From Mixta hanseatica (GTDB lineage: Bacteria; Pseudomonadota; Gammaproteobacteria; Enterobacterales; Enterobacteriaceae), in the NCBI RefSeq assembly GCF_023517775.1, contig NZ_CP082904.1, positions 186,001 through 250,000 on the forward strand: a stretch of 64,000 nucleotides of DNA, given 5' to 3'. A model generated the notes under the pieces. That model ran no database searches and had not been told where the DNA came from. It worked only from the letters and a program-made list of their open reading frames with translations. This document shows, piece after piece, positions 35,567 to 45,882 of the stretch (the first letter of the stretch is position 1; each line of letters begins with the position of its first letter). Position numbers and translations under genes: made by a program.

Positions 35567-36580
35567 TTACTGGTGAGTGAAATCAATCACCATCCGGCCA
35601 CGGATCTTGCCTTCTTCCATTTCTTGCAGGATCTCGTTGATCTCCTCGATCTGACGTCGCTGCACTTTCGGCACCACCTTGCCTTCGGCGGCAAACTGAA
35701 AGGCTTCCGCCAGATCTTCACGCGTGCCTACCAGCGAGCCGACCACCTCGATGCCATCCAGCACCAGACGCGGAATATTAAGGCTCATTGACTCCGGCGG
35801 CAGGCCAACGGCGACAATGCGGCCGCCGGCGCGCATCGCATCCACCGCAGAGTTAAACGCCGATTTAGCCACGGCGGTGACTACCGCCGCATGTGCGCCG
35901 CCCGTGCGCTCCTGAATCACTTTCGCTGCATCTTCATTACGTGAGTTAATCACCATATCCGCGCCCATCTCGCTGGCGAAAGCGAGCTGATCGTCATTGA
36001 TATCCACGGCGATTACTTTGGCGTTAAAGACGTTTTTCGCGTACTGCAGTGCCAGATTACCCAGGCCGCCGAGGCCGTAAATAGCGATCCATTTGCCCGG
36101 ACGGATACCGGAAACTTTCACCGCTTTATAGGTGGTAACGCCTGCGCAAGTCACGCTGCTGGCGGCGGCAGGATCAAGGCCATCCGGTACTTTAACGGCG
36201 TAGTCAGCGACCACAATACACGCTTCCGCCATGCCGCCATCCACGCTATAGCCGGCGTTTTTCACAGCGCGGCAGAGCGTCTCATTGCCGCTGTTGCAGT
36301 ATTCGCAATGGCCGCAGCCCTGATAAAACCAGGCAACGCTGGCGCGGTCGCCCGGCTTAAGCGAGGTCACGCCCGGCCCGACTTCTTCCACGATTCCGAT
36401 CCCTTCATGGCCCAGCGTAATACCGGTGGTATCGCCGAAATCTCCATTCTTCACGTGCAGGTCGGTATGACAAACGCCACAGCATTCCATTTTCAGACGA
36501 GCTTCGCCATGTTCCAGGGCCCGCAACGTTTTTTCCACTACGGCTACGCGGTGATCTTTCGTTACAACGGCTGCTTTCAT
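35567..36580 (-). CDS. adhP: Alcohol dehydrogenase AdhP
   Basis: A 337-residue zinc-dependent, NAD-linked alcohol dehydrogenase, within one residue of E. coli AdhP. The catalytic zinc ligands lie in [11 protein letters not shown] and [15 protein letters not shown], the structural zinc in the four-Cys run [15 protein letters not shown], and the cofactor site in [15 protein letters not shown]. The gene stands alone with its own upstream region (36581-36804, shared with the divergent GH15 gene). It interconverts ethanol and acetaldehyde and related primary alcohols. Confidence 0.95.
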   Translation of the reverse strand: MKAAVVTKDHRVAVVEKTLRALEHGEARLKMECCGVCHTDLHVKNGDFGDTTGITLGHEGIGIVEEVGPGVTSLKPGDRASVAWFYQGCGHCEYCNSGNETLCRAVKNAGYSVDGGMAEACIVVADYAVKVPDGLDPAAASSVTCAGVTTYKAVKVSGIRPGKWIAIYGLGGLGNLALQYAKNVFNAKVIAVDINDDQLAFASEMGADMVINSRNEDAAKVIQERTGGAHAAVVTAVAKSAFNSAVDAMRAGGRIVAVGLPPESMSLNIPRLVLDGIEVVGSLVGTREDLAEAFQFAAEGKVVPKVQRRQIEEINEILQEMEEGKIRGRMVIDFTHQ

Positions 36581-36804
36581 GCGGAATCTCCATTGATGAG
36601 ATGATAGTCAATCCTTCTTGCTGCCGTCTTATGCTACCTATTTTGAGTTACCTAAGGCAAAACGTTTGAGCGGAGTGTGACAACGATCACCGGTGTACTA
36701 CGCTTTAAAGACCCTGCCAGCGTAGCGCGGGCAAGGCGCCATAACGATGCAAAAGCCGCCTGTGTGTACCTGCGCCACCATTCAGAATAAGGAAAATATC
36801 GCCT

Positions 36805-38631
36805 GTGAAAAATATAACCTGGCACTCTCCCGCCAGACAAAAAGGTTATGCCGGACTGGGCGACTATGCCGCGATTGGCGAAGGGCGCTCCGTGGCGCTG
36901 ATTGCACCCGACGGAGCGATCGACTGGTGGTGCGCGCCGAATATGGATTCGCCGCCGCTGTTCGATCGCATCCTTGACGCCGGTACGGGCGGTTATTTTC
37001 AGGTGGCGCCGGTAGGTGAATGGCAGATGCAGCGTAAATATCGCGAAAACAGCAATGTGCTGGAGACGCGCTATCAAACGGCAACCGGCGAGGTGCTGAT
37101 TACGGAATCTCTGAACAGTACGCTGGCTGGGCGACTGCCGTGGAATGAGCTGGCGCGACGGGTGGAAGGCATTAGCGGAGAGGTCAAGATGCAGGTGATT
37201 TTCCAGCCCGGCACGCGCGCCGAAACCTGTTCGCCCTGGCAAAAGCGCATGAACGGTCATCCGGTTTATCACGTTGGCGAGCTGATGGCGATGCTGCGTT
37301 TGACGGATGATGTAGAAATTAACGAGTGCGGCGATGAGCGCTTTACCGCCACCTTTACCGCCTCGCCCGATTCACGCACGCTGGTGGCGTTAGTGACCAC
37401 CGAACGCGAGCCGTTGGCGATTCCGGCGCCGGAAAAAATCGACGAACGCATTGAAACCAGTCATACCGCCTGGCGCGACTGGGCGGACGGGTTAAGCTGG
37501 GACGGCCCTTACGATAACCATGTACGGCGCTCGGCGCTGGCGCTGAAGTTTCTCTGGTACTCGCCAACCGGCGCACTGGCCGCCGCCGCCACCAGTTCGC
37601 TGCCGGAAAAGCCTGGCAACGATAAAAACTATGATTATCGCTATGCCTGGATCCGTGATGCCTGCCTGATTATTAAAGCGTTTGTGTATCTTGGCTCGCT
37701 GGAGGATTGTAAAGCGGCCTTTTCCTGGCTATCGAACACCATACGGCGACATGAGGGCGGCCTGCGCGCCTGCTATACGCTGGAAGGCGGGCAGGTGCCG
37801 GAAGAGCGTATCCCGCCGCTGGAGGGCTATCAGGGTACGCAGCCGGTGCGGGTGGGCAATAATGCGCGCGATCAGGTGCAGCTAAGTATGTATGGCGATA
37901 TGCTGGCGACCGCGCGGCTATTTCTTCGCGCCGGGCACGTGCTGGATCTTTCTACGTCACGCTTGCTGGGTAAGCTGGCGAATCACTGCGCCGACGGCTG
38001 GCGGCAAAAGGATTCCGGTATTTGGGAACTGCCGGAGGAGCAACATTATACCCATTCCAAAATGGCCTGCTGGCTGGCGCTCGATCAGGCGGTGGAGCTG
38101 GCGCGGGATGAACATATCGAACCGACCTGGGTACACCGCTGGGAGCGCGAACGGGATCGCATCCGCGACTGGATTGAAACGCACTGCTGGTCAGAAAAAC
38201 GGCAGGCCTACACCTTCTATGCTGGCAGCGATCGGCTGGATGCGGCGGTGGCGCTCACGCACTACTACGGCAGTAAGGTTAACCCGCAGCGCATGCTGTC
38301 GACCCTGACGCAAATACGCGAGGAGCTGGGGCACGGCGGGGTGATGCTTTATCGCTATTCTGAAGTAGAGAAAGAGGAAGCCACCTTTGTCGCCTGTGGG
38401 TTCTGGCTGGTCGAGGCGCTGGCGCAGCTGGGCAAGCGGGAAGAGGCGCAGCGCACCATGGATGAGATCCTTGAGCAGCTGTGCCAGCGCGGCAATATCG
38501 AGATTTTCAATGAGATGTTCGATACGCGCACCCAAAGCTGGATGGGCAATATGCCGCAGGGGCTGAGTCATCTGTCGCTGGTGTGCGCCGCTAAGGCGTT
38601 GGCGGACGATAATTCGGGATCGAAGGTATAA
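36805..38631 (+). CDS. GH15 glucoamylase/trehalase-like enzyme
   Basis: A 608-residue cytoplasmic protein of glycoside hydrolase family 15, which includes glucoamylases, glucodextranases and some trehalases. The N-terminal beta-sandwich begins YAGLGDYAAIGEGRSVALIA with the recurring IDWWCAPNMDSPPLFDRIL. The alpha/alpha barrel carries YDYRYAWIRDACLIIKAF, GNNARDQVQLSMYGDML, the first catalytic Glu in GIWELPEEQHYTHSKMACW and a second candidate Glu in YRYSEVEKEEATFVACGFW. The start is GTG with AAGGA about 12 bases upstream. Many bacterial members are trehalases; I cannot tell trehalase from maltooligosaccharide activity here. Divergent from adhP. Confidence 0.88.
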   Translation: MKNITWHSPARQKGYAGLGDYAAIGEGRSVALIAPDGAIDWWCAPNMDSPPLFDRILDAGTGGYFQVAPVGEWQMQRKYRENSNVLETRYQTATGEVLITESLNSTLAGRLPWNELARRVEGISGEVKMQVIFQPGTRAETCSPWQKRMNGHPVYHVGELMAMLRLTDDVEINECGDERFTATFTASPDSRTLVALVTTEREPLAIPAPEKIDERIETSHTAWRDWADGLSWDGPYDNHVRRSALALKFLWYSPTGALAAAATSSLPEKPGNDKNYDYRYAWIRDACLIIKAFVYLGSLEDCKAAFSWLSNTIRRHEGGLRACYTLEGGQVPEERIPPLEGYQGTQPVRVGNNARDQVQLSMYGDMLATARLFLRAGHVLDLSTSRLLGKLANHCADGWRQKDSGIWELPEEQHYTHSKMACWLALDQAVELARDEHIEPTWVHRWERERDRIRDWIETHCWSEKRQAYTFYAGSDRLDAAVALTHYYGSKVNPQRMLSTLTQIREELGHGGVMLYRYSEVEKEEATFVACGFWLVEALAQLGKREEAQRTMDEILEQLCQRGNIEIFNEMFDTRTQSWMGNMPQGLSHLSLVCAAKALADDNSGSKV

Positions 38632-38632
38632 A

Positions 38633-38654
38633 AAAGGCCGGAGATCCGGCCTTT
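38633..38654. terminator. Bidirectional terminator
   Basis: AAAGGCCGGA, GA, TCCGGCCTTT: a perfect palindrome with A/T flanks, two bases after the GH15 stop and 15 bases from the stop of the convergent cytochrome gene. It can serve both strands. Confidence 0.85.
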
Positions 38655-38668
38655 AGGCGGCTTAACGG

Positions 38669-39946
38669 TTACTCGGCGTGCTTCAGGCTTGCTCGCACGT
38701 CCTTCACCTGCTCGCTGGTCACCGCCGGGGCGTTGTTGCTCCAGCCCTGACGGATAAAGGTAGCCAGCTTCGCCACTTCTTCATCGCTCAAACGGGCAGC
38801 AAAGCCAGGCATCGCCAGCATTGACGGCGCTTTAGCCGTTGATGGCTGCTGTGCGCCAGCAAGAATGGTATGAATCAATCCCACCGGGCTTTCAGCGTTG
38901 ACAATCGAGGCTTGATCCAGCTCCGGGAAGACGCCAGGCGCGCCTTTGCCGTTGACAAAATGGCAGGCGTTGCAGTTATCCAGGTACAGACGCTCGCCTT
39001 CCGTCAGATTTTTCGCGGCGGTAAGTTTCGCGGCGGTGTTCTCCACTGCCTGCGGATTGACGTTATGCAGGCTCGGGTTGCCGCCGAGGAACTTCAGATA
39101 AGCGGCAATCGCTTTTAAATCGGCATCGCTCATATGTGAAGAGCTGTGCTCCACTACCGAAGTCATCTCACCGCCCACCGACGCTTTATCATTGCGGCCG
39201 GTTTGCAGGTAATCGACGATTTCCTGCTCGCTCCAGCGCGGCATGCCACGTAATGAAGGTACCGCCCAGCCGTTCAGGTCGCCACCCGCCAGAAAGGTTT
39301 CCTCGCTGCTGTCGAGCGATTTTTCATTCATGGTGATACGACGTGGCGTATGACAGCTGCCGCAGTGGCCCAGGCTCTCTACAATGTAGGCGCCACGGTT
39401 GATCTCCGCTGACGCGCCGCCAATCGGCTGGAACGGCTTATCAGAGGTAAAGGCCCAGTTCCAGAAACGCATGCCCCAACGCTGGTTAAAAGGAAAACTC
39501 AGCTTCGTTTCTGGCGCGGCGGCGGCGGCGGCGGCGGGCTTCACTCCCTGCATAAAGTAGAGGTAAAGCGCATGCATATCCGCATCGCTGATTTTTGCAT
39601 AGTCGGGATAAGGCATCGCCGGGTAGAGGCGTGACCCATCCGGCAGGATCCCTTTGCGCACGGCATCGGAAAACTGCTGTTCGCTATAGTTGCCGATACC
39701 GTACTGCTTATCAGGCGTGATGTTGGTTGAATAGATGGTGCCCAGATTCGATTCGATCGCCAGGCCGCCGGAATAAGCGGGCTTGCCCGGCAGCGAGTGA
39801 CAGGCCATGCAGTCGCCAAGACGGGAGAGATATTCGCCCTGCTTGATCAGCTGGGCGGAATCGTCGGCCTGCGCGCCGACGGAAAAGCCCGCAGCCAGCG
39901 CCAGCAGGTTGCCAAAGATGAAATTTCTGAAATTAAACAGCTTCAT
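38669..39946 (-). CDS. Gluconate 2-dehydrogenase, triheme cytochrome c subunit
   Basis: A 425-residue periplasmic membrane-bound cytochrome, the electron-accepting subunit of a flavin gluconate dehydrogenase. A signal peptide ends near VGAQA. Three heme c sites are present: CMACH (about residue 47), CGSCH (about 195) and CNACH (about 325), each with candidate Met ligands further on. Electrons pass from the FAD subunit through the hemes to ubiquinone. An in-frame run of seven Ala codons (six GCC and one GCG) lies between the first and second heme domains. It is the last gene of a three-gene operon; the ATG is four bases after the stop of the FAD subunit. Confidence 0.93.
   Translation of the reverse strand: MKLFNFRNFIFGNLLALAAGFSVGAQADDSAQLIKQGEYLSRLGDCMACHSLPGKPAYSGGLAIESNLGTIYSTNITPDKQYGIGNYSEQQFSDAVRKGILPDGSRLYPAMPYPDYAKISDADMHALYLYFMQGVKPAAAAAAAPETKLSFPFNQRWGMRFWNWAFTSDKPFQPIGGASAEINRGAYIVESLGHCGSCHTPRRITMNEKSLDSSEETFLAGGDLNGWAVPSLRGMPRWSEQEIVDYLQTGRNDKASVGGEMTSVVEHSSSHMSDADLKAIAAYLKFLGGNPSLHNVNPQAVENTAAKLTAAKNLTEGERLYLDNCNACHFVNGKGAPGVFPELDQASIVNAESPVGLIHTILAGAQQPSTAKAPSMLAMPGFAARLSDEEVAKLATFIRQGWSNNAPAVTSEQVKDVRASLKHAE
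39515..39535. repeat. Trinucleotide tract encoding poly-Ala
   Basis: Six tandem GGC units plus CGC on the plus strand encode seven Ala in the linker between heme domains one and two of the cytochrome. Slippage here would change the linker in frame. Confidence 0.85.
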
Positions 39947-39950
39947 GCGC

Positions 39951-41720
39951 TTATACCTGTACCAGTGGACCGGGATTTTTCAAATACTGCTCTTTGATTG
40001 CCTGTGCCGCCATCAGGGTGATCGCGCCGATAGTATCGGTGGGGTTCGCCTGGAAGTTCTGCGGGAAGGCATTGCCGCCTGGTACGAACACGTTATGTAC
40101 ATCCCAGCTTTGCAGGTAACGGTTAAGCGCTGAGGTTTTCGGGTTATCGCCCATTACCGCGCCGCCCACGTTATGAGTAGAGACATATTTGGTCAGATCA
40201 AATTGCGCATCCATCGGTAGGAAGCTCATGCTCATGCTGTCCGGATTCAGCTCTTTAGCAATATTGCCCACAATGCCTTTCAGGTATTGCTGTAGCTTCA
40301 GCTCATTCTGTTTCCAGTTGAAGGTCATACGCAGCAGCGGCTGCCCATGTTCGTTGGTGTAATTAGGATCGAGATCCAGATACACGTCACGGTAAGACAT
40401 GCAGGTGGTGGTAATGCTGATCTTCATGGAATGGCCATACCACTCCTCCAGCCCCTCTTTCCAGCCCATGCCCCAGGAAGGGGTGCCTTTTGGCAATGCG
40501 GTGCCGCCAGGCGTGCCGGTAGCCTGAGAGCTGTGGATTTTGGCGCCGCCGATAAAGCCCAGCCCCGGACCATCGAAATTACCCGGCGAGATATCATTGA
40601 ACATCTGGCCGGTCGGACCGGAGGTAGCAAACGGATTAAAGTTTTTATCTTTAAAAAACAGCGTGGCACCGCCGTTGCTCAGGAAGGCGTAGTTACGTCC
40701 AACGACACCTTCTTCCGTGATAGGGTTATAAGGTTTGCCGATACCGGAAAGCAGCATCAAATGCACGTTGTAAAGCTGGAAGCTGCTTAACACCACGATT
40801 TTCGCTGGCTGGAAGCATTCATTGCCCTGCTCATCAATGTAGATAACGCCTTTCGCCGTTTTCTTGTCATCGTGCAGCACCACTTTTAGGACGTTGGCGT
40901 TCACTTCATAGGAGAAGTTATCCATACGCTTCAGCGCATCCATCACGGCGGTTTGCGGTGACGCCTTCGAGTAGTTCAGACAGGGATACTTACTGCAATA
41001 GCCGCAGTAGTTACAGGGCGCGATCTGGTTGCCGTACGGGTTGGTCCAGGCGCGCGATACCGCAGCTGACGGGTTAGGAAACGGATGATATCCCAGCTTT
41101 TTCGCCGCTTCGGCGAACATCACGTTGTTCAGCGTATCTTCCAGCGCCGGCAGCGGATAAGGATTAGAGCGCGGGCCTTCAAACGGATCGCCGCCTTCGA
41201 GGATTTTGCCACGCAGGTTACCGGTATTGCCGGACTGGCCGCAAATACGCTCAAACTTATCATAGTAAGGCTCGATTTCATCCCAGGTGAACGGGAAGTC
41301 CATAATCCGCATCTCTTCCTGCAGAATGCCCGGCTTGTATGCCTCGTCTGCGTAGGTTTTGAGCTTTAAATCGGTTGGTGTAGGGCGGATAAGCACGCCG
41401 GTCCAGTGCAGACCTGAGCCGCCCACGCCGCCGCCCGGTACAAAAGCGCCCCATTTACGGGTCGGCAGGGCGGTCTGGTCCATGTTATAACGCACCGTCA
41501 CTGCCGACTCGGCAGGCGTGGTCATGACTTTATTGCGTACCGCGTAAGCATATTCATCGGCCGGTTTCGGATAGGCAAACTCTGCATAATCCCGGTCCGG
41601 CCCTTTTTCCAGCGCCCGTACCGTTAATCCCGCCATTGCCAGCTCAATACTCATCAAAGAGCCGGCCCAACCCAGGCCGACCACAACGACGTCGACTTCT
41701 TTTTTATTTAGCTGTGCCAT
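39951..41720 (-). CDS. Gluconate 2-dehydrogenase, FAD (GMC) subunit
   Basis: A 589-residue GMC-type oxidoreductase that oxidises D-gluconate to 2-keto-D-gluconate in the periplasm. The FAD-binding motif is at the N-terminus (VVVVGLGWAGSLMSIELAMA). GGGVGGSGLHWTGVLIRPT follows in the family's second motif, and the Cys-rich QIAPCNYCGYCSKYPCLNY is characteristic of this subunit and may hold an iron-sulfur cluster. The C-terminal GMC signature is VFVPGGNAFPQNFQANPTDT, after the HNVGGAVMGDNP active-site segment. It has no signal peptide of its own, so it should travel through Tat with the small subunit, which carries the twin-Arg signal. Middle gene of the operon. Confidence 0.94.
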   Translation of the reverse strand: MAQLNKKEVDVVVVGLGWAGSLMSIELAMAGLTVRALEKGPDRDYAEFAYPKPADEYAYAVRNKVMTTPAESAVTVRYNMDQTALPTRKWGAFVPGGGVGGSGLHWTGVLIRPTPTDLKLKTYADEAYKPGILQEEMRIMDFPFTWDEIEPYYDKFERICGQSGNTGNLRGKILEGGDPFEGPRSNPYPLPALEDTLNNVMFAEAAKKLGYHPFPNPSAAVSRAWTNPYGNQIAPCNYCGYCSKYPCLNYSKASPQTAVMDALKRMDNFSYEVNANVLKVVLHDDKKTAKGVIYIDEQGNECFQPAKIVVLSSFQLYNVHLMLLSGIGKPYNPITEEGVVGRNYAFLSNGGATLFFKDKNFNPFATSGPTGQMFNDISPGNFDGPGLGFIGGAKIHSSQATGTPGGTALPKGTPSWGMGWKEGLEEWYGHSMKISITTTCMSYRDVYLDLDPNYTNEHGQPLLRMTFNWKQNELKLQQYLKGIVGNIAKELNPDSMSMSFLPMDAQFDLTKYVSTHNVGGAVMGDNPKTSALNRYLQSWDVHNVFVPGGNAFPQNFQANPTDTIGAITLMAAQAIKEQYLKNPGPLVQV

Positions 41721-41765
41721 TATTAACCCTGTAAAACTTACAAAAAAACAAATCAGTCACGCCGA

Positions 41766-42491
41766 TCAGGCGCGTTCACCTTTGATACTCACTGGCCCTA
41801 ACGGATAAGGCACCTTGTGCTGCTTAACCCATTCCAGGAAGCTGGCGCGAGCGCCGGGGAAGCCGATGGCGATCCAGGCTTTCATACCTTTGTTGCCGCC
41901 ATACATCGGATCGGAGAGGTAGCCATGCTTGGTATCGGAAATCAGCTGGCTGAAAAAATGCGAAGGCTTCATGCTCTCTTCGCCCAGAGCGGCAAAGTCG
42001 ATGCCATCTTTTTGCAGATGGGTTAGCACTTCATCTTTTTCCTGCTGTGATAGCTGATGAAAAGGTTTCTGATAGGTTGTCTTGCTCCATTTATCGATCA
42101 GGGGAATAGCAATCTTATAGAGCTGCTGCGGACGGTAAGGAATTTGATAACCCATCGTGGCGGGCGCATGGGCGTTAAACGGCCCCTGCATATAAATTTC
42201 TTCGCCCATATCGCCATGAAGCTGCTGGTCGATGAAAACCGGCACGTTAGTTTCCAGCGCGCCGGGGGCGTTGCCTTTACCACCGGCCGGAATTAAACGA
42301 TCGGTTGCGGCCAGAATAAACTGCCACTCTTCAGCGTTAAAAAAGATGGGTTTATAGTCCATTAACTCGGGGGCGGCCATTTCAGCGGCCTGTGCTGCGG
42401 TAAGTCCTTTGAAAATCATATCGCTTAATGGCAAAGCGACAAGAGCGCCGAGTAGAAACTTACGGCGGGATGTTTCTTTATTGAACAACAT
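41766..42491 (-). CDS. Gluconate 2-dehydrogenase subunit 3 (Tat signal)
   Basis: A 241-residue small subunit of the membrane-bound gluconate dehydrogenase. The twin-arginine signal reads NKETSRRKFLLGALVALPL and is followed by a long helix rich in Ala. The family core includes FFNAEEWQFILAATDRLIPA, PVFIDQQLHGD and GKGNAPGALETNV. It acts as export partner and structural subunit for the FAD protein. First gene of the operon, 45 bases before the FAD subunit. The 270 bases upstream hold its promoter and the gor terminator. The locus order small subunit, FAD subunit, cytochrome is the usual one. Confidence 0.92.
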   Translation of the reverse strand: MLFNKETSRRKFLLGALVALPLSDMIFKGLTAAQAAEMAAPELMDYKPIFFNAEEWQFILAATDRLIPAGGKGNAPGALETNVPVFIDQQLHGDMGEEIYMQGPFNAHAPATMGYQIPYRPQQLYKIAIPLIDKWSKTTYQKPFHQLSQQEKDEVLTHLQKDGIDFAALGEESMKPSHFFSQLISDTKHGYLSDPMYGGNKGMKAWIAIGFPGARASFLEWVKQHKVPYPLGPVSIKGERA

Positions 42492-42687
42492 AGCCCTGAA
42501 TATCTCACATAATGTTAAAAAAGATGAGTCTATTTTTTATTGATGTTCAGTTTATGTTTATTTATTAGCAAGATATACAGATATCTAAGTTACCTAATAT
42601 TGATCTATGTAACAAAATAACTAAGTGGCAGGGTTGTTTGCCGTTTGGCGGCGGTTGAGCAGTAAAATAATTATTGGCGCTAATAAT

Positions 42688-42718
42688 AAAAAAAGCCAAA
42701 TACCCGAGGGTATCTGGC
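42688..42718 (-). terminator. Terminator of gor
   Basis: On the minus strand GCCAGATACCC and GGGTATTTGGC form a stem with one mismatch, followed directly by seven U. It starts 43 bases past the gor stop. Confidence 0.92.
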
Positions 42719-42760
42719 CCATAACGCCTGGTTTTAGCTGTGTGGATTCTCCAGGAGAAC

Positions 42761-44113
42761 TCAACGCATGGTCACGAACTCTTCGGCAGCCGTTGGGTGA
42801 ATCGCCACGGTATTATCAAAGTCTTGCTTAGTGGCGCCCATTTTCAACGCCACCGCGAAGCCCTGCAATATTTCATCCATGCCGAAACCAATTCCGTGGA
42901 TGCCGACAATTTTCTCTTCCGGGCCGACGCACACCAGCTTCATACGGCACGGCTGACGATGCTGCGTAACGGCGGTATACATCGCGGTAAAGGAAGATTT
43001 GTAGACTTTTACCGCGTCGTCGCCGTACTGTTCGCGCGCCTGCGGCTCGGTCAGACCAACGGTGCCGATCGGCGGATGGCTGAACACCACGGTTGGGATA
43101 TTGCTGTAATCCAGATGCTCTTCAGGCTTGTTGTTAAACAGGCGCTCGGAGAGTCGACGACCTGCCGCTACCGCTACCGGCGTTAGCTCAACCGCGCCGG
43201 TGTTGTCGCCCACGGCGTAGATGCCGGAAATGCTGGTGTTCTGGAATTTATCAACCTTGATATAGCCTTTTTCATTCAGCTCTACGCCGGTTACGCTCAG
43301 GTTGAGGTTATCGGTTGCCGGTTCGCGGCCGATAGCCCAAATCAGGCAATCAACGGTTTGCTCTTTGCCGTTCTCCAGCTGCAGCGTCAGGCTGCCGTCG
43401 CTGTTCTTCACTATCGCTTTCGGCACGGACTGGGGATGCAGCGTAGGACCTTCGGCGTTCATCACTTCAACCAGCGTTTCGCTCAGCAGCGGATCGAACT
43501 GACGCAGCGGCGCATCTTTACGCACGAACAGATGGGTTTCAGAGCCCAGCGCATTCAGCACGCCAGCAATCTCAACCGCAATATAGCCAGCGCCCACAAC
43601 AGCGGTACGCTTCGGCATATCGTCCAGCTCGAAGAAGCCGTCAGAGTTGATGCCATATTCCGCGCCTGGAATCGTCGGCTGAACCGGACGTCCGCCGGTG
43701 GCGATCAGGATATGGTCGGCGGTGATTTTCTCGCCGTTAACTTCTACGGTATGCGCATCAACAAAACGGGCGAAACCTTTAATCACGTCGACATTGTTTT
43801 TGCCCAGCACCGTTTCGTATGAGGTATGAATACGATCGATATAGGCCGTCCGGTTTTTTACCACCGTCTGCCAGCTAAAGTTATTTACGGTAGTATCGAA
43901 GCCGTAATCGGGGCCGTAGTTATGGATCGCTTCAGCAATCTGAGCCGCATGCCACATGACTTTTTTCGGCACGCAGCCGACGTTTACGCAGGTACCGCCC
44001 AGCTCTTTGGCTTCAATCAGGGCGCATTTCTGCCCGTACATTGCCGCACGGTTAATGGATGCGATACCGCCGCTGCCGCCGCCAATAGCGAGATAATCAT
44101 AATGTCGGGTCAT
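42761..44113 (-). CDS. gor: Glutathione reductase
   Basis: A 450-residue NADPH-dependent flavoenzyme that reduces oxidised glutathione. Almost identical to E. coli Gor along its length: FAD site [18 protein letters not shown], redox-active disulfide [21 protein letters not shown] site [13 protein letters not shown] with the Arg residues of FVRKDAPLR, and the terminal active-site His in [15 protein letters not shown] at 44113 gives the standard N-terminus; the GTG nine bases earlier is rejected because GGAGTG would be too close. It is monocistronic, next to rtcB on the same strand but separated by 212 bases. Confidence 0.98.
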   Translation of the reverse strand: MTRHYDYLAIGGGSGGIASINRAAMYGQKCALIEAKELGGTCVNVGCVPKKVMWHAAQIAEAIHNYGPDYGFDTTVNNFSWQTVVKNRTAYIDRIHTSYETVLGKNNVDVIKGFARFVDAHTVEVNGEKITADHILIATGGRPVQPTIPGAEYGINSDGFFELDDMPKRTAVVGAGYIAVEIAGVLNALGSETHLFVRKDAPLRQFDPLLSETLVEVMNAEGPTLHPQSVPKAIVKNSDGSLTLQLENGKEQTVDCLIWAIGREPATDNLNLSVTGVELNEKGYIKVDKFQNTSISGIYAVGDNTGAVELTPVAVAAGRRLSERLFNNKPEEHLDYSNIPTVVFSHPPIGTVGLTEPQAREQYGDDAVKVYKSSFTAMYTAVTQHRQPCRMKLVCVGPEEKIVGIHGIGFGMDEILQGFAVALKMGATKQDFDNTVAIHPTAAEEFVTMR

Positions 44114-44325
44114 TGAGCGCACTCCAAAAGTAAGAAAAAGAAACTGGCGTAAGTGTACCGTTACTCAGCGATTTCCCGCAAAGTTTGCGCCTATGATTGT
44201 AACAGGAGCCGTCTTTTTAACCGATGCCGCGCCAGCGCTGGCCTTTATGCCATCACCGGGCGCAGCAGTAGCGGGTTCAGCGGCGCATCATCGTGCTGAC
44301 GCCTGTTATTTCCATTTTCATTATT

Positions 44326-45549
44326 TTAGCCTTTTACGCAGACCACCTGACGCAGGGTATGTACGATCTCCACCAGCGAAGACTGCGCCGCCATGACCGC
44401 ATCGATATCCTTATAGGCCATGGGAATTTCATCAATCACGTCGCTATCTTTACGGCATTCCACATGGGCGGTAGCACGCTGCTGATCGGCGACGGTAAAA
44501 CGTTTTTTAGCGGCGGCGCGGCTCATGGTGCGCCCTGCGCCGTGGCTGCATGAGCAAAAGCTCTCTTCATTGCCCAGCCCGCGCACGATAAAGCTTTTGG
44601 CGCCCATTGAGCCGGGAATAATCCCCATTTCGCCGCGCTGAGCCGAGACCGCGCCTTTACGCGTCACCAGCACCTGTTCGCCGAAATGCCGCTCGCGCTG
44701 CACATAGTTATGGTGGCAGTTAACCGCTTCCGCCGTGGCGCTAAAGGGTTTGCTGATTTCTCGCGACAGCGCCGCCAGCACCTGCTGCATCATCACTTCG
44801 CGGTTATGACGTGCATAGTCCTGCGCCCAGCCGACCGCCTCAATATAGTCATCAAAATGACGGCTGCCCTCGGCAAACCAGGCTAAATCGCGATCTGGCA
44901 GGTTGGCGATATGCTGCCGCATATCCTGCTGCGCCAGATTAATAAATAGCGTGCCGATAGCATTGCCTACGCCACGCGATCCGCTGTGCAGCATGACCCA
45001 GACGCGATCCGCCTCATCCAGGCACAGCTCAATGAAATGATTACCGGTGCCGAGCGTACCAAGATGCGCGTAATTATTGGTTTTCAGCAGGGCCGGATAC
45101 TTATCGGTAATGCGTTTAAATCCTTTTTGCAGAGTAGCCCAGTGCTGATCCACGATTTCCGGCGCGCGTTTCCAGGCGCCCTTATCGTTGCCGGAGCGGT
45201 TGCTGGTGCGCCCGTGCGGCACCGCACGCTCAATGGCGCTGCGGATGCCGTAGAGATTATCGGGCAGATCGCCAGCGGCCAGCGAAGTGCGCACCGCAAT
45301 CATGCCGCAGCCAATATCAACGCCGACCGCCGCCGGGATAATGGCGCCGCGCGTCGGGATAACGCTGCCGATAGTGGAGCCTTTGCCTAAATGGACATCG
45401 GGCATCACCGCCAAATGCTTAAAGATAAACGGCATTTTTGCCGTATTCAGTAGCTGATTGCGCGCCTCCGGCTCCACCGGCACACCATTGGTCCACATTT
45501 TTACCGGTGCGCCGTTGGGCGCGGATAACACCTGATATTGCGATTTCAT
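44326..45549 (-). CDS. rtcB: RNA-splicing ligase RtcB
   Basis: A 407-residue GTP-dependent RNA ligase that joins 2',3'-cyclic phosphate or 3'-phosphate ends to 5'-hydroxyl ends in RNA repair. Metal-binding and guanylylation motifs are AAVGVDIGCGMIAVRT (Cys and Asp), NHFIELCLDE, MLHSGSRGVGN, NCHHNYVQRERHFG and the guanylylated His in CSHGAGRTMSRAAAKKRF. It is full length compared with E. coli (408). AAGGA is eight bases before the ATG. In E. coli rtcB is followed by rtcA and divergent from rtcR. Here rtcA is missing (gor is next) and only the 3' end of rtcR remains upstream, so regulation must differ. The upstream region lacks a clear sigma-54 promoter. Confidence 0.96.
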   Translation of the reverse strand: MKSQYQVLSAPNGAPVKMWTNGVPVEPEARNQLLNTAKMPFIFKHLAVMPDVHLGKGSTIGSVIPTRGAIIPAAVGVDIGCGMIAVRTSLAAGDLPDNLYGIRSAIERAVPHGRTSNRSGNDKGAWKRAPEIVDQHWATLQKGFKRITDKYPALLKTNNYAHLGTLGTGNHFIELCLDEADRVWVMLHSGSRGVGNAIGTLFINLAQQDMRQHIANLPDRDLAWFAEGSRHFDDYIEAVGWAQDYARHNREVMMQQVLAALSREISKPFSATAEAVNCHHNYVQRERHFGEQVLVTRKGAVSAQRGEMGIIPGSMGAKSFIVRGLGNEESFCSCSHGAGRTMSRAAAKKRFTVADQQRATAHVECRKDSDVIDEIPMAYKDIDAVMAAQSSLVEIVHTLRQVVCVKG

Positions 45550-45669
45550 GTACGTTTCCTTGCGGCAAAAAGAGAGTGGGCCGGATCTGGAGTATGGATG
45601 ACAGCGCGTTGTTCGCCATCGTCAAATGCAAGCACGCTTTGATAGCGACATACGGCAGCGATCCTGCCG

Positions 45670-45882
45670 ATGACGCTGTCCGATCGCGATCTTTTCGATC
45701 ACGATCGGTTGGAAACGGTATTGACGATCTGCCAGCAATCCGCCAGCCTTTCAAAGGCGGGACATAAACTGTTTGTCGTTTCGCGCCAGCATAAGAAGCA
45801 GCCGAACGATGCCGATCGGCTACGTAAATACCTTGCCCGCTTTGGGCTGAGCTGGGAAGCCATTCAACATCAACAAGGTTAA
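45670..45882 (+). pseudogene. rtcR: 3' remnant of rtcR (sigma-54 activator)
   Basis: A 70-codon stretch ending just before rbn reads LFDHDRLETVLTICQQSASL, then AGHKLFVVSRQHKKQPN and [19 protein letters not shown]. From memory this is the C-terminal region of RtcR, the CARF-domain sigma-54 activator of the rtc operon, with its DRLRKYLARFGL ending. RtcR is about 530 residues, but only 120 bases separate this fragment from the divergent rtcB start and the frame has a stop just upstream of 45670. The rest has been deleted. The location divergent to rtcB is exactly that of rtcR in E. coli, which supports the identification. Confidence 0.72.

Noticed and set aside
45550..45670. Sigma-54 promoter for rtcB
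   Set aside because: A TTGCA exists (in GCTTGCAT) but no GG lies at the required distance upstream.
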